Assembly: GCF_037176765.1 (NCBI RefSeq)
Contig: NC_090023.1
Coordinates: 51,476,866 to 51,540,865 of the forward strand
Length of the DNA stretch: 64,000 bases
Direction of reading: 5' to 3'
Source: Anolis sagrei
Lineage: Eukaryota > Chordata > Lepidosauria > Squamata > Anolidae
Every line of letters starts with the position of its first letter. Positions within the stretch are counted from its first letter, which is position 1. Shown here piece by piece: positions 14,767-28,100 of this stretch. The notes beneath the pieces were generated by a model. That model ran no database searches and was not told the DNA's origin. It was given only the letters and a program-made list of their open reading frames with translations. Both the position numbers and the translations under genes were made by a program.

Positions 14767-15420
14767 TGAGGCCAGAACAGCAGGAGTTGGGCTGGAGGAT
14801 CCTTCATCTGCTTCTGGGCTGAGGCATGATGAGACTGTGCCTTGCCTCTTTTTCTCTACCTCTTTGGCCAGGGCGGTGGCAGTCGATATGGAGGGAAGAG
14901 TCTTTCATCTGTTTCTAGGCCTAGACAGGATGGAGCTGTATCTGGCTCTTCTCTACCTTTGGGTCAGGCCCCCGCAGGCATGTAGGCTTGAGGGGCTTCA
15001 GCCCCCCCCCCCCCCCCCCCAAATTCTCATGGTGGTCCGCAAGAAAACCTTACTGGTACATTATTTAAACTGTTATGTTTATTCATATCATTATCTGATC
15101 ACCATGCTTAATATATCTCATATGCATGGGAGTATTGGGATAACGATACAAAAGGTTTGCTAGGGTAGACCCTCTTTCACTCAGACTCAGCCCCCCCCCC
15201 CCTCCGAAACAAACTCAGCTCCCTAGAATCAAAATCCTGACTACGGGCCTGGGTCAGGGCATTGGCAGTTGGTATGGAGGGAAGAGCCTTTCATCTGTTT
15301 CTGGGCGTAGATAGGATGGAGCTGTGTCCGCCTTGTCTCTATCTCTGATGTCCAGGCAGTGGCAGTCAGTATGGAAGGAAGAGCCTTTCATCTGCCTCTG
15401 GACCTAGGTGTGATGAAATA
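14767..15420 (+). repeat. Minisatellite of about 100-bp units, interrupted
   Basis: Four degenerate units share ggcagt.gatatgga.ggaagagtctttcatctg and gcctagacaggatggagctg. The array is split by the repeat at 14969-15250, which carries a target duplication. Confidence 0.6.
14969..15250 (-). mobile_element. DNA element of the 'cccgtagccagg' family with 8-bp target duplication
   Basis: GGGTCAGG occurs at 14961-14968 and 15251-15258. The body holds two poly-C runs and gttatgtttattcatatcat. It is the same family, in inverted orientation, as 24306-24510. Superfamily is not certain; 8 bp fits hAT. Confidence 0.6.
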
Positions 15421-15898
15421 CAATATAAAATGTGGTCTTATTTTAAGAGAAACAATGTACTTGTCTGGATCCCAAATACAAACAGAGGAAAAGAGCAGAG
15501 GAGGGAGGATGTGCTTGAAACTAATTAGTATCCATTTTAGCAGCTTTACAATTTCTGAGTTTCTGTAAACTCAGAAGCATCATGGAAAGTCCCACATGGA
15601 AACTGCCAGTCCTGCATGTGACACAGAAGAAGTGTCCTGATGATACTGTGCAAACCAGTTAAAATCACCTATCCTTGAGAAATAAAAGTACAGCAAAAAC
15701 ATGAAGATCCCAGAAGAGGAAAATATCTATTTCTTCATTACCAGAATCTCTTCTTCAGACTCTGAAATGTACATATTGATATTATTCTTGAATATTGATT
15801 ATGGCTTGCACAAACTTTGCATTGATTGTGGCTTGCATATATGTTAGCAGAGTTTATGCTTCTGATGTACTTAGATGAAAAATACCTTATAGTTCTCT
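15420..15898 (-). other. GABRR3: Putative GABRR3 3' untranslated region
   Basis: The sequence after the GABRR3 stop shows no recognisable repeat until the minisatellite near 15.4 kb. I found no convincing polyadenylation signal, so the 3' end is uncertain. Confidence 0.3.
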
Positions 15899-16198
15899 TC
15901 ATATATACAAACCCCAGTAAAAAAAGTTGAATACTATATATACAGTCGGAAATATAATCCTTGAGTATGTGTCAATGACATGGTTATTCTGCAAAATGAT
16001 TCTGCCCACGTTCCCCCTCAAGGATCGTTTCCTTTTCATGCGAGTTGTATCTAGATTGGCAATACTGGGTGCTCGATCTCGTGTTGAGTTCTCTGTGGAA
16101 TTAACTGAAAAGGTGGTCAGATCGATATCAGTGTCCGTGTCATGGTAGCAACCATCAAAAGCCATGGCTTGCACTGCATCAATGTTATACATTTCAGC
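15899..16198 (-). CDS. GABRR3: GABRR3 last exon, cytoplasmic loop and M4 with stop
   Basis: The acceptor TCCATAG is followed by AEMYNIDAVQAMAFDGCYHD, a short acidic and basic loop, GRIILQNNHVIDTYSRI and M4, ending YWGLYI and a stop at 15899-15901. The 300 bp include the stop. Confidence 0.95.
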   Translation of the reverse strand, partial: AEMYNIDAVQAMAFDGCYHDTDTDIDLTTFSVNSTENSTRDRAPSIANLDTTRMKRKRSLRGNVGRIILQNNHVIDTYSRIIFPTVYIVFNFFYWGLYI

Positions 16199-19100
16199 CT
16201 ATGGAAAAAAATGAAAATATTATTATTAGTCAAATAAGATGATGGGGAAATCTGAAACACACATATAAATGGAGAACCAAGGCATTCTATTATATCTTAG
16301 TTCATAACTGGAGGAGGAGGAGATGGAGGAAGAGTGGGAGAAGGAGCAGTTGCTTCCCAGTTGAGAATAGGCTGAAGGCTTTTCAATAGGAGAAACAGGT
16401 ATTCCAAAATAAAAATTCGAAATGCAGAACACTTCTAATATCAAGCATTTCAGATAAGGCGTATGGAACCTGTGTTTTAACTTTTTGAAATGAACTCCAT
16501 TAGCAATTGCTTGTGTTTATTATTTATTGCAATGTCATTATTACTAGTGAGTTTTTGTCTCTGTTTGTTATTCTAAGAACCAGATTACATTGTCAGGAAA
16601 AATGAAGAAACACGCAGGTGCATACCTTCCCTCTCTTTTTTAGCTGCTTCCTTTCTTCCACAGTGGTGAGATAATTTACAGCTGCATATTCAATGACAGA
16701 GAGGAAGACAAAGAGGAAACTGATCCACAAGTATACATCCACGGCTTTTATGTAAGACACCTGAGGCATTGAGGCACTTACTCCTGTGATTATGGTCGAC
16801 ATTGTCAGCACAGTGGTTATACCTGCCGAAAGGAAAGGAAAAGAGCTAAAACACGTGTAACAATACCTGATGTGCAAATGGCTAGTATCTCCTTTACACT
16901 GTCAAAAAAAAATAGGAACTAGAAAAGATCAGAAAAAATGACTTAATCTTCTTGATTTGTGATATTATTGCCAGATTTCAACTAGTGTCCAAGGATCAGT
17001 AGCAATATAAGGTCTGTAGATTACCTGTCCTCCAAACATTTATAGATTTTCAGTTGAAAACTTGGGAGAGGTACAGAGGATTGGCTCATCTTTCGATTTT
17101 AAATTGCACCAAAAAGTTTTTTTTATGACTACAAATGCCAGAATTCCCCAGTCAAAATGACTAACTGTCTGGGAGATTATGGTACCTATAGTCCAAAACT
17201 ATCTTTCCCAAATTATCCTTTCCAAAGGACTTTCTAGATTCATTTTTATCAGGGGATTGCTGTTAAGAGTCAACTAAACCTGTGCATGACTAAGAGCCCT
17301 TCCACACAGCCCCATATCCCAGAATATCAAGGCAGAAAATCCCACATTATCTGAGTGTGGACTCAGATAACCCAGTTCAAAGCAGATATTGTGGGATTTT
17401 CTGCCTTGCTATTCTGGGATATAGTGCTGTGTGGAAGGACCCTAATTGTGCAGAGACCATACTAGCTTAAATTTACTGAAAATCTTTTAAGTCCTTTTGG
17501 ATAAAATGTTGGAAAACTGTTTAGATAAAATTTTCCTACCACTTGATAGAGATCTTGCTTGTCATCTCCTATAAAATTCAACATTTCTTTAAGACCTCTA
17601 GGATAATTAATATAATTTTCCAACTTGAAAGTCTTGTTCTTTAATATATGAATTATGTGGCCCTCATACTGTTGAACCGGAATTATGAGTGCCCCTTTTA
17701 CTTTTTAATCTTTAATGATTAAACCTGGCCAGATTCTACTAATAACTGTGTCACAACGCTTGTTCTTAGGACAGAGCATTAGCCATATTGATTCCTGAGA
17801 AATCAAGTAGGTGACTGATGAGATTCTGACAGTTGCTATTCCCAGGTTCACAGATCTGCCACTGTTAGCCATGATGCCTATAAGGGACCTCAATCTTCAG
17901 AGGTACTCCGTAGAAGTGCTTAGGGTAAACAGGGGTGTGGTTGGGGCTTCTACTGTATTGCCTTTATACTGCAATAATGGGATTCTTACCAGTGCCAGAT
18001 CTACCGAATCCAAAAACTCTGCTCCTGACATAAGTTTGAGCTGCCAGTTAATTTACCAAGGTGACCCATGTGGCAGACAAATCTAAATTTCCTAGCTTCC
18101 AGTAATAAAGTTTCCTATTGCTGATTCCAAACAATGCAAGTGGACACAATCCAACAGAGTAGGGAAAATTTATTTTAACCACATTACAGCTTTAAAAAGT
18201 AACTTTGTCCAGCACTGCTGTGTATACAAAGTGTCAGTCATCTCACACACACTTAATGTGTGACCTATATTTGGTAAATGTATATTTACCTCTACTTATA
18301 TTAACAGTCTGCTTTCCAATGTGGAGAATGATCTGGTGTCATTTATGACTAAGCTAAGAAACACCAGCTTTTTGGCCAGATCAGTCATTCCTTTCAGACA
18401 GGGCAAAAGTGACTTTACAATAAATTATTTCTGGCACTGATGACTACATGGGAGATGCTGAATCAATTAAACCTACAGACAGTTCATCGTCTCCCTCTTA
18501 TACTGTTGCAGCTCACAACCCTTGTGGTACCATATGAAAAAGCAAAGAGGAATTTACATTTCTTTTACCACTAATGAGAGAAATGTGAGGATAACTTACA
18601 ATAATGCTTACATAGTTATCTACAGATGAATCTTGTCTAACCAAAAAGCTTTGCAAAATATTTTCAGAAGAAAGCTTACCCAGGGATACCCTTGCAGGAA
18701 CAGCTCTTCGGTCAATCCAAAATGAAACCCATGATAGCATCACCATCAGCATAGATGGGAAATAAGATTGTAGCACAAAAAAGAAAATATGCCTCCTCAA
18801 GCCAAAGTTTATAAACAGGCGATTGTACCAACCTAAGAGGAAGACATTGTTTATTAACATCCATCCACATTATGTTCCACCTTCTATATAAATAACTCTC
18901 TCTCACTAATAGTTACATAGTCCCCACATCCTTTATTTATTTCAATTACTTTATTTACTTCAAATAACCATGTTTTATATTTCCCTTTAATACCAGAGCT
19001 TGGAAAGTTTACTTTTTGGTCTTCAGCTCCCAGAATCGCCTTGCTAACATGGTCAGAGATAGACAAAGCTATTTTTTGTTCTATAGTTCTCAGATTACCA

Positions 19101-22100
19101 AACCATAGTGACCAAAGAATTATGAAAGGTGCAGCGGTTTTTCAGAGCTTTGTTTAAGACTACAAAAGGAATCAACTGAAAGTTCTCAACATTTTATTTT
19201 ACATACAAATACTACAGTTTAATTCCATCTACATTTCTCTGTAAAAAACCCCTTTGGGAACCTCACTTAGACTTGACATCTTTTATCATTTTTAATACAC
19301 CAAGTTTAAGATACCTTGGAAATCTGGAGATGTATTTATTTACTTACTCTTGACATAAATATCCCATCTTTCCTTCAATAATGCAGCATATATGGCTATC
19401 CTCCTCAAGTGCGGTAGGTTGGGAGGAGAAAGAGTGACTGCCCCAAAGACACCCAATGAGCTTTATTAATCATTGGAGATTCTCTCTACATAAGTAGCCA
19501 TCTGGCACTATGCAAAATGTTACACCCACTGCAACCTCTATTTGTTGTTCACTTGCAGTATCCTTGAGTGGTCTCAATGACAACTGGTGGTAACAACGAT
19601 CCAACACATTTTGCCACCTGAGATGGAACATGAGACAGACAATTCTCTAAACATTAATTCCTGGGGGGGAAACGCAAAATGTCTAACACATTGCTGCCTT
19701 TTCATGTCACCCAAAATTTGATTTCTGAAGCAGAATCTTCACTTTGATAAAGGGTACAGCTGTCCCCAAGGTTTGTGTGTGTGTGTTTGGAGCGACTTGA
19801 GAAGCTCCAGGTCGCTTCTGGTGTGAGAGAATTGGCCATCTGCAAGGACATTGCCCAGGGGACATCCGGATGTTTGATGTTTGACCATCCTTATGGGAGG
19901 CTTCTCTCATGTCCCTGCATGGGGAGCTGGAGCTGACAGAGGGAGCTCAACCCGCTCTCTCCTGATTCAAACCACTGAATCATCGGTCAGCAGTCCTGCT
20001 GGCACAAGGGTTTAACCCATTGCGCCACCAGGGGCCCCAAGTATGAATGAGTGTTATTACAGTGAATTTGATATAATAGGAGCCAGCCATGAGAATGAGG
20101 GTATAAACCTGTAACAAAGTTTACCCACCTAAAGTATTCATCATCACAGCAACATTTTCCATCATAGCAATATTGAAAAGCAAGAGCATTGCCAAATGAT
20201 GGGAAGTACCAGAAATACTATCAAACCACAAGCTAAACACAACCACAATGAATTACAATTAAACTCACGATGAACTTCACTGTGAAGTACACATTCTTAT
20301 CCTTGTGAAAAGGCTTCTGATACTCTCTAAGGTTATATTTGCTTTTGTCTTCTCATTAACATTAATATGTTGATGTTAAACAGACTATCCGATTAGGACC
20401 AGTGGCATTATACAGATGAGACAGTGCCATCTAGTGAAACACAATTGGTATAGTCCTACAGTACTTAAATTAAAAGAAGAAAAATATAGTGGCTAAAGTG
20501 GAAGTCAGTTTCTATTGCATTACATTATATTGTAGTGAAAATTCAGCTCTTACTATTTTTATAGTAAGAGGTTGTTTGAAAGACTGCCCTCACTCATGTA
20601 AATCTGCCCAGGTATGGAAGATCACCAGGAAAGTCTCTCTCCCACGCCTGCAACCATCAAAGGCATGTTTAGTGCAGATGTTGCCTTACACAGATTCTGA
20701 AGCTCTAGAACACCTCACCAGGAGAATCTAAGCTGGTTCCCTCTTTGTTCCCCTTATGCCAGACAAGAGCTTTCTTGCTATTACTTGGCATTTAAGTTGT
20801 TTCGTTGAAGAGATTTTAAAAAATATATCAGGAAGATCTGCTTTTGTTGTTTTTAATTGTCTCTTAAAATATTTTATGTCTATATTTAAATGGAAATGCT
20901 ATTTTATCTGGAATTGTATTGTTACCCATTCTGAGAACTCTGTTTTGACAAAAAGATGGGTACAAATTAAATAAGGGAGCCCCCAGTGATGCAGTGGGTT
21001 AAACCGCTGAGCTGCTGAACTTGCTGATTGAAAGATCACAGGTTTGAATCCATTCAGTGGGGTGAGTTCCCACTGTTAGCCCCAGTTTCTGCCAACCTAG
21101 CAGTTCAAAAACATGCAAATGTGAGTAGATCAATAGGTACTGCTCCGGTACCTATTGATCTACTTCATGCAGTCATGCCAGCCCTGGAGATGTTTATGAA
21201 CAATGCCGGCTCTTCAGCTTAGAAATGGAGATGAGCATCAACCCCCAGAGTCAGACATGACTGGACTTAATGTCAGGAGAAAACCTTTACCTTAAACCTA
21301 TAAATTAAATAAATAATTCTTCTATCACATGCCAATTGGGTGCCCTACCTGTGCTGCTGTAGAATGCTAATCCACTTGATGCGCTGAATTCTTCAATGAA
21401 GAACTGGGAAAGGGAGATATGTTCATCTGTGGCAAGTGATTCATTGCCATGCTTCCAATACAGCATCAAATCATCTTCATTGTAGGCATCTGTGGGACAA
21501 TGTATTTTTTAAAATGAACATTAACAGATGATCTGTCATATTTCTGGCAAATGTATACACTCCTGACATGCAGGGAATCTTGATTCCCCCATCCATTTTA
21601 ACACGTTACTCATCCTGTATTTTCCGATTTGCCCACAAGGTGGATGCAGTTTGCAAGCTATTATCCGCATGTTGATGGACAGCTGTGGACATGACGGAAA
21701 GAAATACATGCTTTTGAACAGCACTCCTAGGAAAACACGTTTTAAACGCACTGAAATAACTATTAAAACACACAATTTGTCAAAAGGGAGAGACTGCATT
21801 CAAGCAATTCACACAATTTAAAACATACGGGCACCAGAGAAGAAAACCATTGGGTTGCTGTGAGTTTTCTGGGATGCATGGCCATGTTCCAGAAGCATTA
21901 TCTCCTGATCTTTTGCCCACATCTATGACAAGCATCCTCTAAGGATGCCTGCCATAGATGTGGGTAAAACATCAGGAGATAATGCTTCTGGAACACGGCC
22001 ATACAGCCCAGAAAACTTACAGCAATCCATTTAAATAAATCAGGTGATGTGGTAGGAAAGGGAGAATGTTTCTGAAGAAAGACTTTGTAGATGTACGCAA

Positions 22101-25100
22101 CCCTAGTATACACATTGGTTAAATAATATTTAAAAATACCTAATTGTGAATCTGGATACAGTTAGGTCTTTAAATGACTGGATTTGCCATGAGAACTTGA
22201 TGGACTAATAGTGCAAGACCTTGATTGTGATTTAACATGAAATGGTATTATATTCCAAATAATCAGAATAGACATGCCCTGAATGGTGTGGTTTGGATGG
22301 CATGAATTGTCCCATATTTGTGCTGTAGAAATTATTGAGCTACAATGTCTTCTAATGCTTTCACTATACACGTAGAACCATGTCATCCTGCAGATATTTA
22401 ACTATAGCTCCCAGCATTTCTCATACAGGATGACCAGCATCAGTTTCCTAACTTTGGTCCTCCAATTGTTTTGGACTTCAGCTCCTAGAAGCCCCAGACA
22501 GCTTGTTCAATGGTCTGGAATTCTGTATTCTGTGAACTGAAGTCCAAAACACCTGAAGAGGCCAAGTTTTGGAACCACTGTTCCAATGCTTTAGCTGGGT
22601 TTCAGACTCTCTAATCCAGTGGTTCTCAACCTGGGGTCCCCAGATGTTTTTGGCCTTCAACTCCCATAAGTCCTAACAGCTGGTAAACTGGCTGGGATTT
22701 CTGGGAGTTGTAGGCCAAAAATATCTGGGGACCCCAGGTTGAGAACCACTGCTCTGTGTCCCTCTCCCAGCTACAGCTACAAAGACTACAGGCACAGCTG
22801 TCCACCTACTCCCACTGAGGAGGGATACTAAAAAGATGAGCCATCTTCCATTCACTAAACATTCAGAAGCAGTTGTTCCAGAGAGGATAGATGAGTGCAG
22901 GTCTCAATTCCAGATATGTGCTTAACAATTCTGGGAGTTGTAAGCCATAACACCTGGGGACCCACAGGTTGAGAACCACTGAACTAAGTCTTCATGCAAA
23001 CTCAATAACATAAATTGTTTTTGTTATCACAGATGGCATGCAAAATTATACTGACTTAAACTAAATATATTAACAAAGCTTTTCAATACATTTTTTCCTT
23101 CAAAGTCTGTTATTCTGACTCCTTTTAGAAAAAAGAACTTGAAGGAGTCCAATTCATTACAGCGTTTGAAGATCTCAATGTTCTTAAAAGGACAGGTGCT
23201 AGTTCACATCCTTTAGGAGCATCCAGAACTCCCAACATTAATTGCCATTACGTAGCTGTTATGCTTAGGACTGCTGGGAATTGCTGTCCAACAAAATTGG
23301 GAGGGCCACATGATCCCACTCCACTTTAAAAGTCAGATTATTATACTGTATCATTCTCACTAAAAACACACAGGTGGAGGTTATATAATACCATAGGAGA
23401 GTCAGACTTACAGCTTTCCAGCTCTAAAGAGCAGTTCTGGGTGTCAAGTGGGAACCTACTGAAGTCCATGAAGCACATGGCAGAGACGGTTATTCTGTCA
23501 GAAAGGCAACAGAGCAGAAAATAAAGGATGACATTGATTAATTTTTCTTAATAATAAGTTTTCTATCTGAATCCCAAGTACTGGTGATGACAGTCAAAAG
23601 CCAAAATGCTTTGGGACCACAATAGTTGAAGGTGCACCTCTCCCTATATATACCCATATTGAAACAGATTTGCAGATGAGTGCCTTTTCTATGTCCCTTT
23701 AATGCAAACCATGTACCACAGATGGACATGGAGTAAAACCTCCTCTGCTATATCACTCTGTTTATGGAATGCCCTCCCTTTGGAAGACTAGGTGCTGCCA
23801 ACCTTAGCCTCTTGTATTTTATTATGACATGATTTAATCCAGAAGTTAAACTTATCAAGTGAGGATTTGTGAAAATTCACCAGGGAGTCCAACACACTCT
23901 GCCCTTGCAAAACCTTTTAAAAGCAAAAGACAGGCTACAACTGTGAAATGCATCATCTCACAGTGGGGATGTGACTTGAAAAGCCAGCCTTCTCTCACGG
24001 TCAAACTGCAGTGTCTTCTTCTGACCTATATTGAATGCCCTGTCCTCTGCTGCCATGAAGATTAACTTAGAGGAAGTGTATTTGTGAAAGTCTCATCTAT
24101 TGTGCTTTGGACGTGGGTGGCACTTATCATCCATTATAGTTTTGCTCAGCTGAAGAATTATAGTCCAAAACATTTGGAAGGTGCCAAGTACATTATCTAC
24201 CTCACCCTCCCAAGGTGAATTACTTTTTTATAGTAGAGGGATTAGAAAGACCGACTCACATATTTAATACAGGAGGGACATGGCAAATGTATTCATCTGA
24301 TGCAGGCCCGTAGCCAGGATTTTGATTCGGGGGGTGCTGAGTTTGATTGGGGGGGGGGGGGCTGAGTTTGATTCAAAGGGGGGGGGCTGAGGATCTACCC
24401 TAGAAAACCTTTTGTATCATTATCCCAATAGCCCCATGTATATGGGATATATTGAGCATGGTGATCAGATCAGATCATTATATGAATAAACATAACAGTT
24501 TAATTTTGGACTTTTGCCTGCTGTTGAAATGGCATTATTATAAATACTAGACAAGCCTCCCTGAGTCCCTATTGAAAAAGATTTCTTCCACTTTCCCCAT
24601 TACTTCAGATCACTGTGGAATCTAAAAAACTTCAAAGGATGAGGTTGGGTGGCAGAATAGACAGAAATAGGGTGTTGACAAACACATAACTTTTGAGAAT
24701 ATGAGCATGAGACTGAATTTCCACCACATCTAAAGGAAAAATCATACTGGTTATAAGAATCAGAGCAATAATTCTTTATGCTAATACATTTTGTAAGGCT
24801 CACAGTACATAGAAGATCTTAACAGAGTCTTTAAACATCTTTCAGAGTTTCCCAGTAAATAGAATTGGTTACTAGTCAGTGTTGGAAATAACAGCCACCC
24901 AAGCCTTTCACTATTTGTATGTTGACATATATATTTGCTAACCTGTATTCTATGTGTATATTGTTTTGCCAGTTTGACTTACCTCTTTGGTATGAGAGGG
25001 GTTATAGACGTGTGATTATATTGAGCATGTTCAGACTCAGGACTCCATTTTGTATTCAGTGTTTGCATCAGACCTCAATTGAGGTGGATGCATGTTGCTG

Positions 25101-28100
25101 TTTGGACTTTAGTATTGAAGAACGACTTATGGACTTCAGTGAGTACAATTATACCCAAAGGCTATGGACAATTGATAGACTGATACCCTGTGTACTCAAC
25201 ACAGAGAAACCCACATCTTATCTACTAACTGAACTTGAATAAGAAATGTGCCTGTATGGTGAATTAATACAAGATGTTTATGAGTAAACAAGATATGTTA
25301 TTTTTCAAAGAAGACTTTGTTGTTTTTTTTTATCTCTGAGTGGATATTTTAACTAAGAGATTTCAAGGGAGTGAATATCTTTTGGGCAACTGCAAATTCA
25401 ACTTCAAAGAAACAACCATTCTCTGCTAACCAAATACATTTTTGTAGTGGCATGTGTTTATCCTTGTCCTTTTAAAGACATAGTTCTTCAGTTTAACATC
25501 TGAATTACCTGTGTGCCATTACATTAATGCTTGCAAATTATCACTTGTTCAAAGAGTTGATTTCTAACAAGGTCATTCTTTTTCTTGACTGGTTGTTTTC
25601 AAAAGGTGGTCTCCACAAGTTCATGGAGACTTACATTTGCCAAATGGATGTGACATCATTTTTACCTTTTCAATAAGGTTATTTCCAATAGTTATGGAAT
25701 TTTCAATAGTCACACTGACTGGGATATTTTGAGAATTGTAGTCCTAAAATATCCTTCCCAAATTTTGGAACACAGCTATATCACAAAGATGTAGTCCTGC
25801 CATCCTGCCCATGGTAGTCCTGCCATCGGCATGCTTGAGGTCTTGCAACTGGAAGAGAAGAGCCGGTGTGCTTACCGTAAACTGAAGAGTACATTGCCAT
25901 CTGGGTAAACACGTAACATGACATTCTCCATTGTTGTGTCATGGATGAAAGATCTTTTAGAGTGAACAAAAAATATATCAGGCACCCAGATCTTTTTAAT
26001 TAGTCTTCCATCAAAGGTCATGCTTTTGTTTCTGGTACTAGGAAATGAGAGTCTCTCATCTTTCCAGTAATGTCTGAGGTACAAAGTCATCGTGAAATCC
26101 TTTATAGAAAGAAAATATGAAAGAAATTAAGAGGAAGTGCTTTTTATCTGTTTAATAATACTGTCTGTAGAAATAGCCAAAGATAAGAACTCATGAGAAG
26201 ATGTTGTTCTCTGATTTATCAGCAGAGTTTTCTTGGCTTAATAAGAGATCGCTACAGAATGGATAGCTGGACCTTTCTATGATAGTGGTCGCAGAGTCCA
26301 CATTTTCTCAGAATAGGCCAGACTCCTCCCCATCTACCCATCCTCCAACAAATGTTGCTTCTCAAGGTGATGGAGCCATTTCAGTACCAAATCCAAGTAG
26401 TGAAAACAGATTAAAATAGATGCTTACATTGATCTGTGCCTGCATAGTAAAGATATCATGAATCCAAATAAGAACACTAGAGTCTGTTCTTATTTGGATC
26501 CAACGTTTGCTCATCCAGTGTTCTGTATTATCCAACGCAGTCTGTCTCCCACCCAGATCCACAGCTGTTTTGGCAAAAGTATGATTGCTGGGATCCTACG
26601 TGAGGAGGGAGCAGAATTGTTTTCTGCTGCCCTGGAGACTAGGACACAGAACAATGGCTTCAAATTACAGGAAAGGACATTCTACCTGAACATTAGGAAG
26701 AATTTCCTGACTGTGAGAGCTGTTCAGGAGTGGAACTCTCTGCCTCGGAGTATGGTGGAGGCACCTTGTTTGGAGGCTTTTAAAAAGAGGCTGGATGGCC
26801 ATCTGTCAGGGGTGTTTTGAATGTGATTTTCCTGCGTCTTGGCAGGGGGTTAGACTGGATGGCCCACAAGGTCTCTTCCAACTCTATGATTCTATGAAGT
26901 GAAATGATTAAAACCTTACCATGTCAACTTCTGAAATACTGTCAATACTCTCTACTTGAACATCAATTCCCACTGGTATTGGTGATCCTTTGAAATACAA
27001 AAGAAAATAAATGTGAGCATGGGCAAACCACCCCCCCCCCTCCAAATGAGCACCAACCTCCAGAGTCGGACACAACTAGACTTAATGTCAGGGGAAAACT
27101 TTTACCTTACTGTACTTGGCCAATGGAAAATGTCATCCCATTGTCATGAGTCTATTTAAAAACAGACAATCATGGAACTGACCTAAAGAATCTAGCATGC
27201 AATGCCAATGTTGATGTTACATAAAAACATACTCTAGACTAATTTTAATCCTAGCTAGAATAGACCCTTTAAAAAGAATAGGATTTATTGGGCACATTTT
27301 ATGTAAGTCCAATTCTTTTCAATGAGCCTATTATATTTAGCCATCTCTTTGGTTGTTCATGAAAGCTATTGCTGAAAGTGATGACTGGGAATTTAAAAAA
27401 GAATCATTGGAGTGCTAGGCTTCACTGGGTTTTGAAAGTTGCTTTGTAATCCAGACTTTCCTATTGATTTTGAGTATGCATGGAGGCATCCCTATATATC
27501 CATGAGTGACAAAGCCAACAAAGGTAGAAGCCCCTTTACATTTGGGAACCTAAAAATGTTTCATTGCTTTTCTCGGAAACTTGCTGAATTGATATTGTCT
27601 ACTTCCCAGCTCTGTTTTCACATGCAATGATGGCCAAGTACAAGTTATACACAACTTAAAATTTCCCCTGAATTACATTATGTCAGGATATTTATGGAAA
27701 TCAGTTGCCTTGTAGCTGTGCACTAGAGATTTCAGTACTACCACTGATGTCAGATACCCAATATTGACCTGAAACCCAACCCCTGGTGTGGGCTGGTCCA
27801 TGAGATCACGAAGAGTTGGAAGCGACTGAACAAATAAACAACAACAAAGCTAACACGGAGATATATTTTAGATTTATTTTCTCTTGCCAATTGCTAACCC
27901 TCTGAAACATCTTCATATAAATCTTCTCACTTCTAATAATTTGCCAACTGAACTAGTGTCTAATTTAAGTACAACTGTTAATACTCTATAGTCTTTTTTC
28001 ATTTTTCATTTTTATTTACAAGCATTAACAGCTTACAGTGTAAACAGAACACAAAACAATTAACATTTTACAAACACATAACCCCACCACCAAGGCCTAA

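Noticed and set aside
20985-21060. tRNA-like segments with A/B-box motifs (also at 10003, 44262 and 53735)
   Set aside because: They are SINE heads followed by SINE bodies; none forms an intact tRNA gene.
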